Made by a program: the position numbers and the translations under genes
Part shown: piece after piece, positions 8,084-15,370 of the stretch
How positions within the stretch are numbered: the stretch's first letter is position 1
How the letters are laid out: every line of letters starts with the position of its first letter
NCBI GenBank assembly: GCA_964388955.1
Contig: CAYMCO010000003.1
Span: 1 to 64,000, forward strand
DNA from: CAYMCO01 sp964388955
GTDB taxonomy: Bacteria > Chloroflexota > Anaerolineae > Anaerolineales > E44-bin32
Direction: 5' to 3'
Length of the DNA: 64,000 nt
Notes under the pieces: generated by a model
What the model was told of the DNA's origin: nothing
Seen by the model: the letters and a program-made list of their open reading frames with translations, nothing else
The model's database searches: none

Positions 8084-8667
8084 AATTCAATATGCCGCCG
8101 GTCACTATTTCTACATGGGAGAATCTGTGACTCAGCAGCCGCCCTCAACGAGTTTATCCCTCTCCGGTCATGCCTGGCTGTCGTATCCACGCTCTTGTGC
8201 CCGGCCGGTTCGGCCGTGGTCGCCAGATCCTTCCCCTTCCGTAACAGATTTGTTATGTACGTGCTTCGGCAGTCATGTGGACTGATCGGCTCAACTCCAG
8301 CGGCCTCGCATCTCCGCTGGAGCGTCGAGTACACGGGTTCCGGCCTCAGCCTGCGCTGGATGTAGCCGAGCTTGCAGGCCTCCGTCATCACACCCCGCAC
8401 CCCACACAGAATCATGTTGGCCGTGCCGAATGCGTATGGCTTCCTTCTCTTCGGGGTCGGATTGGGCTGCATCAATCTCGCCCTCAGCGCTGCGACGTGC
8501 TGGTAGGAAGATACCTGATCACCCTGCGATCTTGGATTGATTTCCATGTGTTTTCGGGAATGGCTGGACCGTAGGGAACGTGAGTGCGAGGAGCGAGGTT
8601 GCGGGGTGCGAGAGATGGGGTGTGGAACCTGATGATCTCGTGGAATTTGGCCTGTGAGATAAGACAC
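8065..8667 (-). pseudogene. Tyrosine recombinase remnant (copy B)
   Basis: An open frame of 200 codons remains. It carries HVAALRARLMQ, RGVMTEACKLGYI, then VYSTLQRRCEAAGVEPISPHDC-R-STYI, AGHKSVDTTARHDRRG. The catalytic Tyr position is His (ARHDRRG against ARYDRR in copies A and C), and the segment holding the first catalytic Arg and the Lys is deleted. The N-terminal 65 codons are unlike a recombinase. Inactive as an enzyme. Confidence 0.8.
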
Positions 8668-8734
8668 TGACTGTTAGGGTTTCACATTCCCCTTCTCCCT
8701 CGTGGGGCAAATCTTGGCTACTTTGAGAAAGAAA

Positions 8735-8782
8735 ACCACCCCGACTTCACTTTCTCTTCGTGGGCCGGGGTGGTCAGTTTTC
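8735..8782 (+). terminator. Hairpin in unit B
   Basis: ACCACCCCGAC and GGCCGGGGTGGT stem with TCAGTTTTCG following on the plus strand; equivalent to 3448-3495 in unit A. Confidence 0.5.
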
Positions 8783-8885
8783 GAGGACTTTCATCCTCTC
8801 ATCTCCTCTTCCAAGTCTTCTAGCGTCTAGATCATTTTACTCTTCTTCCTCAATGTCTACTCCCCCGCTTCTCAGATCCGTGCTT

Positions 8886-9134
8886 TCACGAGCTCCATTC
8901 TGGCCGCTTGTTGACCAACCTGATTTCGTTCTTTCTTGCCTCGGCGATTGTTTTGTAAGGTACAATCCCAATTTCCAGATTGTCGGGAGCTTCCAAATCC
9001 GATAGGATCAAAAGGAATTCGCCTGTCTTGTTCCGACCGATTGCGATCAAATCTTTGATCTCGTCGCCGTCCACAATCGCCCCCGTTTCTATCTGCTAGT
9101 GATCTCCATGGATGCTTACGAACTCCATGTTCAT
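8886..9134 (-). pseudogene. Small cassette gene with in-frame amber codon
   Basis: The frame starts at ATG 9134, behind AAAGGAG-ATCTGAG, and reads 12 codons (MNMEFVSIHGDH), then TAG (9096-9098), then 69 further codons (QIETGAIVDGDEIKDLIAIG ... NKRPEWSS) in the same frame. Both sides look coding, so CAG or another sense codon probably became TAG. A GTG at codon 22 could restart a 62-aa product (9074-8886). The family is not recognised. Readthrough or restart cannot be told from sequence. Confidence 0.5.
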
Positions 9135-9209
9135 CTCAGATCTCCTTTCATCTCCTATTGCTCGTGCATCAACTCGGGACAATGCTCGCAGGGCGTCAGC
9201 TATGTCAGA

Positions 9210-9638
9210 TCATATGACTCCCTCCTCTCTGAGTGCTTCGAGGGCGTAGGGTTTCAGGCTGATGTAGACGTCGTCGCCCTCGTACTCATAGTTCAGGATT
9301 GCATATACGTTTGGCTCTAACCCGGCCTGCTTGATCTCCGGCGTTGCGGAGATCCGTCTGCCAAGTGCTCCCAGCGCTCCTCTCAGTTCACCGCTCTCTT
9401 TCCCCATCCTCTTGAGAAGCTGCTGGTAGTCGACCCGCTGACCGCCGGCCAGGGCCTCGTAAAGGTCCCGTTGTGCTTCCGTTACAGGCAGTCTTCTCAG
9501 CACCTTGGTTATTGCTTCCTTCGGATCGAGAGATGTATCTATGATCGAGACCGTCCCGGCCTGACCTTGGTCAAATAGGTGTTGGACTTCTTTGAATTCT
9601 TCGGCTGTTCCCTCGAATTCGATGATCCTGAACTTCAT
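9210..9638 (-). CDS. Unknown 142-aa protein, cassette gene
   Basis: Mixed alpha/beta protein, MKFRIIEFEGTAEEFKEVQ at the start and PYALEALREEGVI at the end. Residues 50-105 (PVTEAQRDLYEALAGG ... LRGALGALGRRISATPE) look like a helix-turn-helix or winged-helix region, so DNA binding is possible. TAAGGTG lies 7 nt before the ATG and overlaps the end of the preceding frame. The next downstream gene starts 76 nt on, and no attC-like site separates them. Confidence 0.65.
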   Translation of the reverse strand: MKFRIIEFEGTAEEFKEVQHLFDQGQAGTVSIIDTSLDPKEAITKVLRRLPVTEAQRDLYEALAGGQRVDYQQLLKRMGKESGELRGALGALGRRISATPEIKQAGLEPNVYAILNYEYEGDDVYISLKPYALEALREEGVI

Positions 9639-9639
9639 G

Positions 9640-9849
9640 TCACAGCACCTTAGATATGTGGAGGATAGCTTGGCTATACCAAAGGTACGCGAAACCCAAG
9701 CTTTTGTTAAGTACCAATTTCAGGGAAGAATCACACGGGTCGGGAGAGGGCTCGGTCTTGGGTGATATCAGTTCAACTTGGGTTTGGATATTGTGGATAA
9801 CTTCGAGGGGAAGGGGGATGGACTCTGGTAGGAATTCGGCGAGTATCAT
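9640..9849 (-). CDS. Possible small upstream gene
   Basis: A 69-codon frame ending one base before the start of the 142-aa gene, an arrangement suited to translational coupling. The sequence (MILAEFLPESIPLPLEVIHN ... SQAILHISKVL) matches nothing I know and codon use is not decisive. Reported at low confidence because of the tight spacing. Confidence 0.3.
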   Translation of the reverse strand: MILAEFLPESIPLPLEVIHNIQTQVELISPKTEPSPDPCDSSLKLVLNKSLGFAYLWYSQAILHISKVL

Positions 9850-9868
9850 CTGTCCGCCTACATACTAT

Positions 9869-9957
9869 CGATCAACGTAGCCATAGAAAGAACCTCCAGA
9901 AAGGGGTGCACTCTGCCAGAACCTGGGCCGGTGCGACGAATGGCCAGACAGTCGATT
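9869..9957 (-). other. attC-like site, degenerate
   Basis: Minus strand GTCTGGCCATTCGTCGCACCGGCCCAGG resembles the R''-L'' half of site 6 (GCTGACCATTCACCGCAGCGGACCGG). A GTTGATC box at 9869-9875 could be R'. The L' arm is not convincing. Confidence 0.35.
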
Positions 9958-10000
9958 GGACAATCACAGAAGATGCATGGAGTATTTGGATTTCGGGTGA

Positions 10001-10861
10001 CTAGTGCTCGGGAGTCAGAGATTCGGTCGGGGTTTCTCCATCGGGAGTGGGCTGTGGGGTTTCGGTTGGTCGGGATCCTGCGAGCAAGGGACTGACGCCT
10101 AGGTTGCGTTCTATCAAGCGGATGCCATTGGAGTCAACAGGTAATATCTCGAACTCAGAAAGCAAGGAATCCGTCTCTTCATCAAAGCGAATTAAGATAA
10201 TTCGGTCAGAATATGCTCTTACAACCAACTGACTAGGGTCGGACGCCAACGATAGATATGAGGTCTTATTGATGGCCTGTGATTGCCCAATAAACCACGC
10301 GATTGACGTTCCGATTAGAACAACGCCGATAAGCAGCATCACGATCCTTATATGAGGATCCTTAGAGATGTTTGAAAGAGATGTGATCTTCGATTCATAT
10401 TCTTCTTGTGCGATTAGCTTAGCGTAGTACCCTCTTGTATTCCGCTGGGTTAGCAGAGGAAAGACCAACTGAAGGAATGAGAAGAACATGAGGAGAGCTA
10501 TCCACATTGCCCAGCTAGATACGGGGAATTGTATGTATATCAGTACCAACATCAGCAAGAACACACATGCAATAGGCAAGATTGCCCGAGCGAGAGCTGG
10601 GTGAACGTAGTTGGAGAGTATGATGGTGAATAGATTCAGCATGGGAAAGAGGAATATGAGAACCCCAACCGAAATAGCTATGAATAGGAGCAAAGTATTC
10701 AGCTGAATATCGATCAAATCAGATGGTATGCCGAACGCGTCAAAGTATCCTTTCTCAAAATAGAATGCCAAAAGATAGCTTGCTGCTGAGGTGAACGCAA
10801 GGAATACAGGGATCGGTATAAGATCCCAAAACGTCGCAGCCTTCTTGCCGTTATTCTCCAC
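10001..10861 (-). CDS. Multi-pass membrane protein, unknown, cassette gene
   Basis: 286-aa protein starting at GTG with AGAGG upstream. Five hydrophobic segments fill residues 15-35, 52-85, 95-118, 124-145 and 172-195. A soluble domain of about 60 residues follows, then a Thr/Pro-rich tail (TETPQPTPDGETPTES). The pattern suggests an inner-membrane protein with an external C-terminus. Unrelated by eye to the other cassette membrane proteins. Confidence 0.72.
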   Translation of the reverse strand: MENNGKKAATFWDLIPIPVFLAFTSAASYLLAFYFEKGYFDAFGIPSDLIDIQLNTLLLFIAISVGVLIFLFPMLNLFTIILSNYVHPALARAILPIACVFLLMLVLIYIQFPVSSWAMWIALLMFFSFLQLVFPLLTQRNTRGYYAKLIAQEEYESKITSLSNISKDPHIRIVMLLIGVVLIGTSIAWFIGQSQAINKTSYLSLASDPSQLVVRAYSDRIILIRFDEETDSLLSEFEILPVDSNGIRLIERNLGVSPLLAGSRPTETPQPTPDGETPTESLTPEH

Positions 10862-11000
10862 AGAGGATTACCTCTAAATTCTCCCTTTCGCGGGTCTCCC
10901 GGCTGCTAGGAACTCGATGGTCCGAGCCCAATCCATCTCCTGCCCCTCGGGAAAACGGTCCAGCCAAGTCCGCCCGAAAGTCGGCCGTATCGCCCGTCTG

Positions 11001-11024
11001 TCGAATTAGCTGGTCGGGGCACAT
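11001..11024 (-). other. attC-like arm, degenerate
   Basis: Minus strand GTGCCCCGACCAGCTAATTC closely resembles the L' arm of half site 2 (GTGCCCCGGCCGCTGAATTC). The R' box has decayed and no L'' arm is seen near the stop at 11047. Confidence 0.4.
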
Positions 11025-11046
11025 CGACTCATTCTCATGTTGAACT

Positions 11047-11631
11047 TCACTTCAAGATGCTATCTATCCATGGATCAACATATAGATTAGTCACAATTGC
11101 TGCGAGAATTGATAAGGTCACTGCGATACTTACTAGAAGAAGTGACATGAAGTATCGCAGGGATTTCTTTTCACCGGGTTCTGCGCGGAACACTCTGTTG
11201 AACAAGTCAAATCTCTTCATAATTGTGGAAATCACGGAGATGGCGAGGAAGAATGTAAGGAACATACTCAGCCACGGGAACACCGACCTGACCGACAAGA
11301 ACCAGTAGAAGCTCAAAACCATCACGCAAAAAGTAAGGGTGCTTTCAAACCAGTACATAGTCGATGTTCCCATTCTTGGAGGGACTCTACCGGCCAGCTC
11401 AAACCAGACCAGCAGGGCAAGGGTAAGGAAGAGCGCAGAAAGCAAAGATCCTAGAAAGTCTGGGACACTCTGTCTAGCAAATAGAGTGAGAGCAGTGAAT
11501 ACACCCAACGTGGTGATTAACTTATGATTCTCCTCGATATATTGGTGCAGACTTGGTTTGTCTTCGTGTGATCGGGAGATCTCCTGGGAATCTGCGTTCT
11601 TTGACATCACTTTCTCCAGCGTGTGCGTCAT
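11047..11631 (-). CDS. Multi-pass membrane protein, unknown, cassette gene
   Basis: 194 aa (186 if translation starts at the second Met, 11607). Residues 1-35 are polar. Five hydrophobic segments follow (near 36-48, 58-80, 90-115, 120-140 and 155-185). No motif recognised. The start lies directly next to attC-like site 9. Confidence 0.7.
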   Translation of the reverse strand: MTHTLEKVMSKNADSQEISRSHEDKPSLHQYIEENHKLITTLGVFTALTLFARQSVPDFLGSLLSALFLTLALLVWFELAGRVPPRMGTSTMYWFESTLTFCVMVLSFYWFLSVRSVFPWLSMFLTFFLAISVISTIMKRFDLFNRVFRAEPGEKKSLRYFMSLLLVSIAVTLSILAAIVTNLYVDPWIDSILK

Positions 11632-11738
11632 AGAACCTATGAACTGACCAGCCGGGCCACGGGCCGATTCTTACTGGCCTGCTCTAGCCCCCGCAACCCC
11701 GGTCCAGTCTGTAGAGGGTAGTCAGGTAACCTCTATAG
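11625..11738 (-). other. attC-like site 9
   Basis: After the stop at 11750, minus strand: CTGACTACCCTCTACAG, then ACTGGACCGGGG, a spacer of about 40 nt, CCGTGGCCCGGCTGGTCAG, then TTCATAGG at the next start. The layout and spacing match sites 1, 6 and 10, but the arms pair only partly. Confidence 0.55.
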
Positions 11739-11749
11739 CCAAGCAACAT

Positions 11750-12091
11750 TCACTTGGGAGCTCGAAGTCCTTGAGCGCCGGAAGCCACAACCTCATATAT
11801 CCCTGTAACGGGATCGCCACTGGTTGCCAAGAAGTCCCATTGGCGTCCGTCTTCTAACTCAAGTGTCAACACTCCCTTCCCTGCAAGCATGTGTTCCCCT
11901 GAGATCACAGTAATAAGACCAGACACGTCCTTCATTCCCGGCACCCGGCTTGTGCCACCAAAAGTCCTCGAAACGTTGTATTCTTGAAGCACGTGCAATG
12001 TATAGTGGACTTCAGCGAGCTTGTCCTCTCCACGGCGTATAGTTCCTCGGCCAGTCAGTCGATCCTCAATGCTTCGTTCTTTCGCACACAT
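11750..12091 (-). CDS. Unknown 113-aa beta-rich protein, cassette gene
   Basis: Start placed at ATG 12091 (GGGGGAAG upstream); a TTG at 12127 would add 12 residues. The sequence has RGTIRRGEDKLAEVHYTLHVLQ, an internal ISGEHMLAGKGVLTLELEDG and GIYEVVASGA, typical of a small beta barrel. Family and function unknown. It lies directly behind the small cysteine-containing gene with no attC-like site between, so the two form one two-gene cassette. Confidence 0.65.
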   Translation of the reverse strand: MCAKERSIEDRLTGRGTIRRGEDKLAEVHYTLHVLQEYNVSRTFGGTSRVPGMKDVSGLITVISGEHMLAGKGVLTLELEDGRQWDFLATSGDPVTGIYEVVASGAQGLRAPK

Positions 12092-12128
12092 GGCTTCCCC
12101 CGAGTCTATTGCTAGAATCCTTAGCAAC

Positions 12129-12395
12129 CTAGACCATCCAGTTGGGCTTCGGATGGGCCGGGCAATCTCCCAGGCGTCTCTGCTGCTGCAGAATCCCCCT
12201 AATCAATTCGTGAGAATGAGCATTCCATTCCTCATACTGGTGCTTATCACTGACGAACTGCACGGTGAATCCGCAATTCGGACAGGCTTCCTGTTCGACC
12301 TGGTCCTGAAACTCATTGAATGGGTCGCCTTCCCAATAGGATTGCGGGAACTTGGTCTTAGCATCCTCAGGCGGCCAAGCTATCCAAGTCGACAC
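12129..12395 (-). CDS. Small CxxC protein, cassette gene
   Basis: 88 aa from GTG 12395 (AAAGGA upstream). ACPNCGF in the middle is half of a zinc knuckle and a further Cys lies near the C-terminus (LGDCPAHPK), so zinc binding is possible. Rich in Trp, Gln and acidic residues. No known family. First gene after attC-like site 10. Confidence 0.6.
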   Translation of the reverse strand: MSTWIAWPPEDAKTKFPQSYWEGDPFNEFQDQVEQEACPNCGFTVQFVSDKHQYEEWNAHSHELIRGILQQQRRLGDCPAHPKPNWMV

Positions 12396-12429
12396 TGTAG
12401 TAGTCCTTTCTGCAAACCAGCCACATCTT

Positions 12430-12506
12430 CATGACAGCTCTAAACTCAGCGGCCGGGGCTCGGACCGACTTTCGCATCCCCGGTCCGCTGAGGCGAATGA
12501 TTGGGC
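12430..12506 (-). other. attC-like site 10, best preserved
   Basis: Plus-strand CAGCGGCCGGGG (12447-12458) pairs over 12 bp with CCCCGG-T-CCGCTG (12478-12490), leaving a single unpaired T at 12484. The loop region is about 19 nt. Outside the arms, minus-strand GCCCAAT (12500-12506 complement) fits R'' and CTGTCATG fits a degenerate R'. An extra unpaired base in one arm is the structural hallmark of attC sites, which recombine as folded single strands. It starts 9 nt after the stop of the next gene. Confidence 0.82.
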
Positions 12507-12515
12507 ATCACCAAT

Positions 12516-13250
12516 TCATGTGGGCAAATCTTCTTCAGGGGGCCGATCTGGTATATTGTCCATTCCTGGGCAATGGCAACCTGGAAAGCCGAGTGAAACG
12601 GCTGCTTGGTCCAGCAATCTCTCGAGATATCGATCCGCGGCAAGCATGTACCATGCATAGATAGAATGGTAGATGTGAATTCTCTGACCAACCTGAACCC
12701 CTAGATAGGGATATTCCCTGACCAGCCTTTTGTCCGCAATTCCACCACAATGAACAATGACGTTTCTGATTTGCCAGAGCTCATGCAACGCTCGTCGGAG
12801 ATTATCCCCGATTCTTGGTGATAATCCGAATATCGAAAGTGTCGCCGCCAGATTGCTTGCACCGGACTGTGCACGTGAATTGACCTTTCTTGCCAGCTCA
12901 CTAACGATCATCCTAAGCCGCTCACGCTCATCCGATAGGTGATAGTCAGAAACAGGAATTCGGAGTTTGCGCACCGCTTCATTATTCCAGGCATCCTCAT
13001 AGTTCTCAAGCCAAGTAATGAGCAAGTCTTCAACTAGAACTTCCAATGCACCCCAGATTGCCACGACTGAGTGGGAATGAAGAATAGGAAAGCCAGAATC
13101 GATCTCCCTCTCGACCCATTGTGCATCCTTCTCCGCTGCTTCCAATCGATTGGAGAGGTGATCTTCTTGAGCATCCGGTTCATGAACATGAGATTCATCC
13201 AGCAATCTGAGTAGCTCCGGCAGTCTGGAGATTCGCCAGAGACCGTGCAT
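12516..13250 (-). CDS. HEPN-like protein with RNxxxH motif
   Basis: 244-aa all-helical, soluble protein. Near residues 176-188 it has LWQIRNVIVHCGGIADKRL, a textbook R-N-x3-H motif followed by the GG(I/V)xD pattern seen in RiboL-PSP/MAE-type HEPN proteins. The N-terminal half (VVAIWGALEVLVEDLL) fits the first HEPN helices. Such domains are often RNases in toxin-antitoxin and defence systems; no antitoxin is evident next to it. Preceded by a 136-nt gap without a clear site and followed by attC-like site 10. Confidence 0.78.
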   Translation of the reverse strand: MHGLWRISRLPELLRLLDESHVHEPDAQEDHLSNRLEAAEKDAQWVEREIDSGFPILHSHSVVAIWGALEVLVEDLLITWLENYEDAWNNEAVRKLRIPVSDYHLSDERERLRMIVSELARKVNSRAQSGASNLAATLSIFGLSPRIGDNLRRALHELWQIRNVIVHCGGIADKRLVREYPYLGVQVGQRIHIYHSIYAWYMLAADRYLERLLDQAAVSLGFPGCHCPGMDNIPDRPPEEDLPT

Positions 13251-13386
13251 GGTTAAATGGATGAATTGATCTTCGTTCTTGAGCTTCCGATGGCAAATGC
13301 GGAAAGGGTCAAGGAGCCAATCTGGCAGAGCGGATATTTCATGATGATCACTGTTTCCCCTAGGATCCTATCCTGATGCCCAACCG

Positions 13387-13776
13387 CTATGCATTCGGTG
13401 TCCGTGACATGAGCAAGAGACTGAATGCGAACGCCGCAAACAGGACAACTCCAACTAGAAAAGCCAGCTTGCTGGTTGTGGCGTATCTTTTGCCCGCACC
13501 AGTACTCCATGCGTCGTCAAAGTTGAGACGGCTCTTCACAATCGCTGAAATGGTCTGTAGCCCGCCATAGACTGAGACGGCTAGAGCTATCCACGACAAC
13601 GCAAGCAGAACAAGCTGGACCAGCGTGGCGGCTGGAAGCTCCCGGATGAACGTGGCACTTAGAGCCAAGACACCCGACGATAGAGTAATGAGCTGTTTTG
13701 CGAAGTCAAGAGCCACCTCATGAGCGTCGTTGCGAACGATGGAATCTTCGGGCTCTGGAGCCCTATCTATGCCCAC
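13387..13776 (-). CDS. Small membrane protein paired with methyltransferase
   Basis: 129 aa from GTG 13776, overlapping the last 10 nt of the methyltransferase gene, so translation is probably coupled. Three hydrophobic segments (near 30-50, 53-78 and 102-124) separated by a short basic loop. No family recognised. A GTTGGGC heptamer lies directly after its stop (13378-13384), possibly the remains of an attC R' box. Confidence 0.7.
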   Translation of the reverse strand: MGIDRAPEPEDSIVRNDAHEVALDFAKQLITLSSGVLALSATFIRELPAATLVQLVLLALSWIALAVSVYGGLQTISAIVKSRLNFDDAWSTGAGKRYATTSKLAFLVGVVLFAAFAFSLLLMSRTPNA

Positions 13777-14456
13777 GTCGCTTTGCCTTTTGAGTACACA
13801 AACATCTGCTGGGTCCCCCGCTCGCTGAGACTGCGGATCCTGCTATAGCCTTGGCGCTCGAACATTTCATGTGTCTGTTCAGTAGTGAATTCTCGGTAGA
13901 AGGAGTGTGCTTCCCGCCTTGGCCACCTGTAGAATCCGTCACCGACCTTGTGGTTCCTATCCGAGTCGGAAACCTGCCCATACCTGGCTGCGTAAAACAG
14001 GTAGGCATCCTTGTCTAGCTTCTTGTAGATGTGCTTGATGACAGCCTTGCGTTCCTTAGGGATCGGCATGATCTGAATTACAAATGCGAGGATTGCTGCA
14101 TCAAACTTCCGCTTGTCTGCAATGAACTGGTTTGGCCATACCAAGGCGGAAAAGTTGTGATGATGCTCGGCCCTAGCAAGTGCTTGTCTGGCCACGGGTC
14201 TAGTGAAACCTTCTTGGAACTCAACCGCGCATACCTGGAATCCTGCATCAAGTAGAGGAAAGGTATGCCTGAGAGCGCCTGCCCCAAAGTCGAGAACTCT
14301 GTTTACTCCTCGAGCCCCAAGAAATGGGATTAGCTTATGGACTACGGTGCCACTAGGTTCCAACCCGGCTGACGCTGAGCTTGTGACGTCAACCGTGACC
14401 TTGTCGCCGGATGCGGCTGTTAGCTCATAGTACGGTTTGGTCCAGTATTTCGGCAT
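13767..14456 (-). CDS. Class I SAM-dependent methyltransferase
   Basis: 229 aa. Motif I VLDFGAGALRHTFPLLDAGF and the following acidic strand end (VCAVEFQEGF) identify a Rossmann methyltransferase; AAILAFVIQIMP fits motif IV-V. The C-terminal part contains YFEF-like aromatic-rich sequence but no substrate-defining motif, so the acceptor is unknown. GGAGGGGA precedes the ATG at 14456; a GTG one codon upstream is the alternative. It is the first gene after repeat unit C and overlaps the downstream membrane gene. Confidence 0.8.
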   Translation of the reverse strand: MPKYWTKPYYELTAASGDKVTVDVTSSASAGLEPSGTVVHKLIPFLGARGVNRVLDFGAGALRHTFPLLDAGFQVCAVEFQEGFTRPVARQALARAEHHHNFSALVWPNQFIADKRKFDAAILAFVIQIMPIPKERKAVIKHIYKKLDKDAYLFYAARYGQVSDSDRNHKVGDGFYRWPRREAHSFYREFTTEQTHEMFERQGYSRIRSLSERGTQQMFVYSKGKATWA

Positions 14457-14540
14457 CACTTCCCCTCCGTCTGCTGCATAGGAAGTGATTCTCTCATCAT
14501 CCTACAATACTGATTTGCCGGGCTACCTTCTATATGCAGG

Positions 14541-15240
14541 CAGAAATACCCTGCGGACACACGTCCGCACTACTCCTCCAAGAAACAGTTGGCATTGAAA
14601 AGCGAGGATAGGTTCCTCAGAGGACTACCACGTCCTCTAGGTTACAGCCCCGCTAGACGATTTTCAATATGCCGCCGGTCACTATTTCAACATGGGAGAA
14701 TCAGTGACTCAGCAGCCGCCCTCAACGAGTTTATCCCTCACCGGTCATACCTGGCAGTCGCATGCACGCTCTTGTGCCCTGCCGGTTTGGCGGTCGTCGC
14801 CAGATCGTTCCCGTTCGGGAGCAGATTCGTGATGTACGTCCGCCGGCAATCGTGCGGGCTGATCGGCTCGCCCCCGGCGTCCTCGATGTGGCCGAGCTTC
14901 CAGGCCTCCGTCATCACGCCCCGCACCCGACACAGGATCATGTTGGCCGTCCAGAATGCGTATTGCTTCCTTCTCTTCGACGGTTCGATTCGGCTGCATC
15001 AATCTGGCCTTCAGCGCTGCGATGTGGTGGCAGCGGAGCCCCGTCCAGTCGATCTCGTGGAGCTCGTACCGGCCATTCGTCAGGATGCAAGCAGCGATGT
15101 TCAGGCACCACCGCATCCCGCAGCGGCTGTGCTCGCTCCCCAAGCGAGCCAGATAGACCGCCGCCGGGTTCTTCTCGACCGGCATGGGGATCATGATCTC
15201 CTGTTTCCTCGTCCCGACGATCTCGCCCATCATTCTCTCT
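14541..15240 (-). mobile_element. Recombinase-derived repeat unit C (array edge)
   Basis: Shares its left end with unit A (CTGCGGACACACGTCCGCA palindrome, AAGAAACAGTTGGCATTG), and keeps the natural N-terminus of the recombinase at the right, where A and B have unrelated sequence. The outward promoter seen in A and B is eroded here. It marks the border between the low-GC array and the core chromosome. Confidence 0.6.
14735..15233 (-). pseudogene. Tyrosine recombinase remnant (copy C)
   Basis: Frame 1 (from 15233) carries a normal N-terminal core-binding domain (EKNPAAVYLARLGSEHSR, LHEIDWTGLRCHHIAALKARLMQ). Near 14980 a frameshift moves to another frame that continues RGVMTEAWKLGHI, then, after the same internal deletion as copy A, EPISPHDCRRTYITNLL, AGHKSVHATARYDR and a premature stop. 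HDxR, the His and the Tyr are intact, but the middle of the catalytic domain is gone. The family resembles chromosomal tyrosine recombinases with a C-terminal TTARYDRRG; it is not an IntI. Confidence 0.82.
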
Positions 15241-15332
15241 CCCGCCTAATGTGAAGCGGCCCCCATCTTTCGATGGAGGCCACCAATCGACCCCGCCCCC
15301 CTGCCTCGGGGAGGCATGGCCCCTTTGGGTTC

Positions 15333-15361
15333 TTGTCACCCCCTAACCCGAGTCTTATAAT
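15333..15361 (+). promoter_or_regulatory. lepB promoter, probably leaderless
   Basis: TTGTCA, 17-nt spacer, TATAAT. The ATG of lepB is only 9 nt after the -10 hexamer, so transcription would begin at or just before the start codon. Confidence 0.65.
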
Positions 15362-15370
15362 CCTTCCACT

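Larger units (their letters stand above)
8006..8806 (-). mobile_element. Recombinase-derived repeat unit B
   Basis: About 800 bp aligned to unit A along its whole length: CCCCCCAAGAAAC left end, TTCAATATGCCGCCGG, recombinase remnant, the CCACCCCG...GGGGTGG hairpin, CGAGGACTTTCATCCTC right end. It differs from A by many substitutions, so the copies are old. Unlike A and C it keeps about 20 extra codons before the HDxR motif. Confidence 0.6.

Noticed and set aside
14735..15233. The recombinase remnants as an integron integrase (IntI)
   Set aside because: The C-terminal pattern (SPHDxRRTYI, AGHKS, TTARYDRRG) is that of a general chromosomal tyrosine recombinase family, and the IntI-specific insertion is not visible; all copies are inactive.
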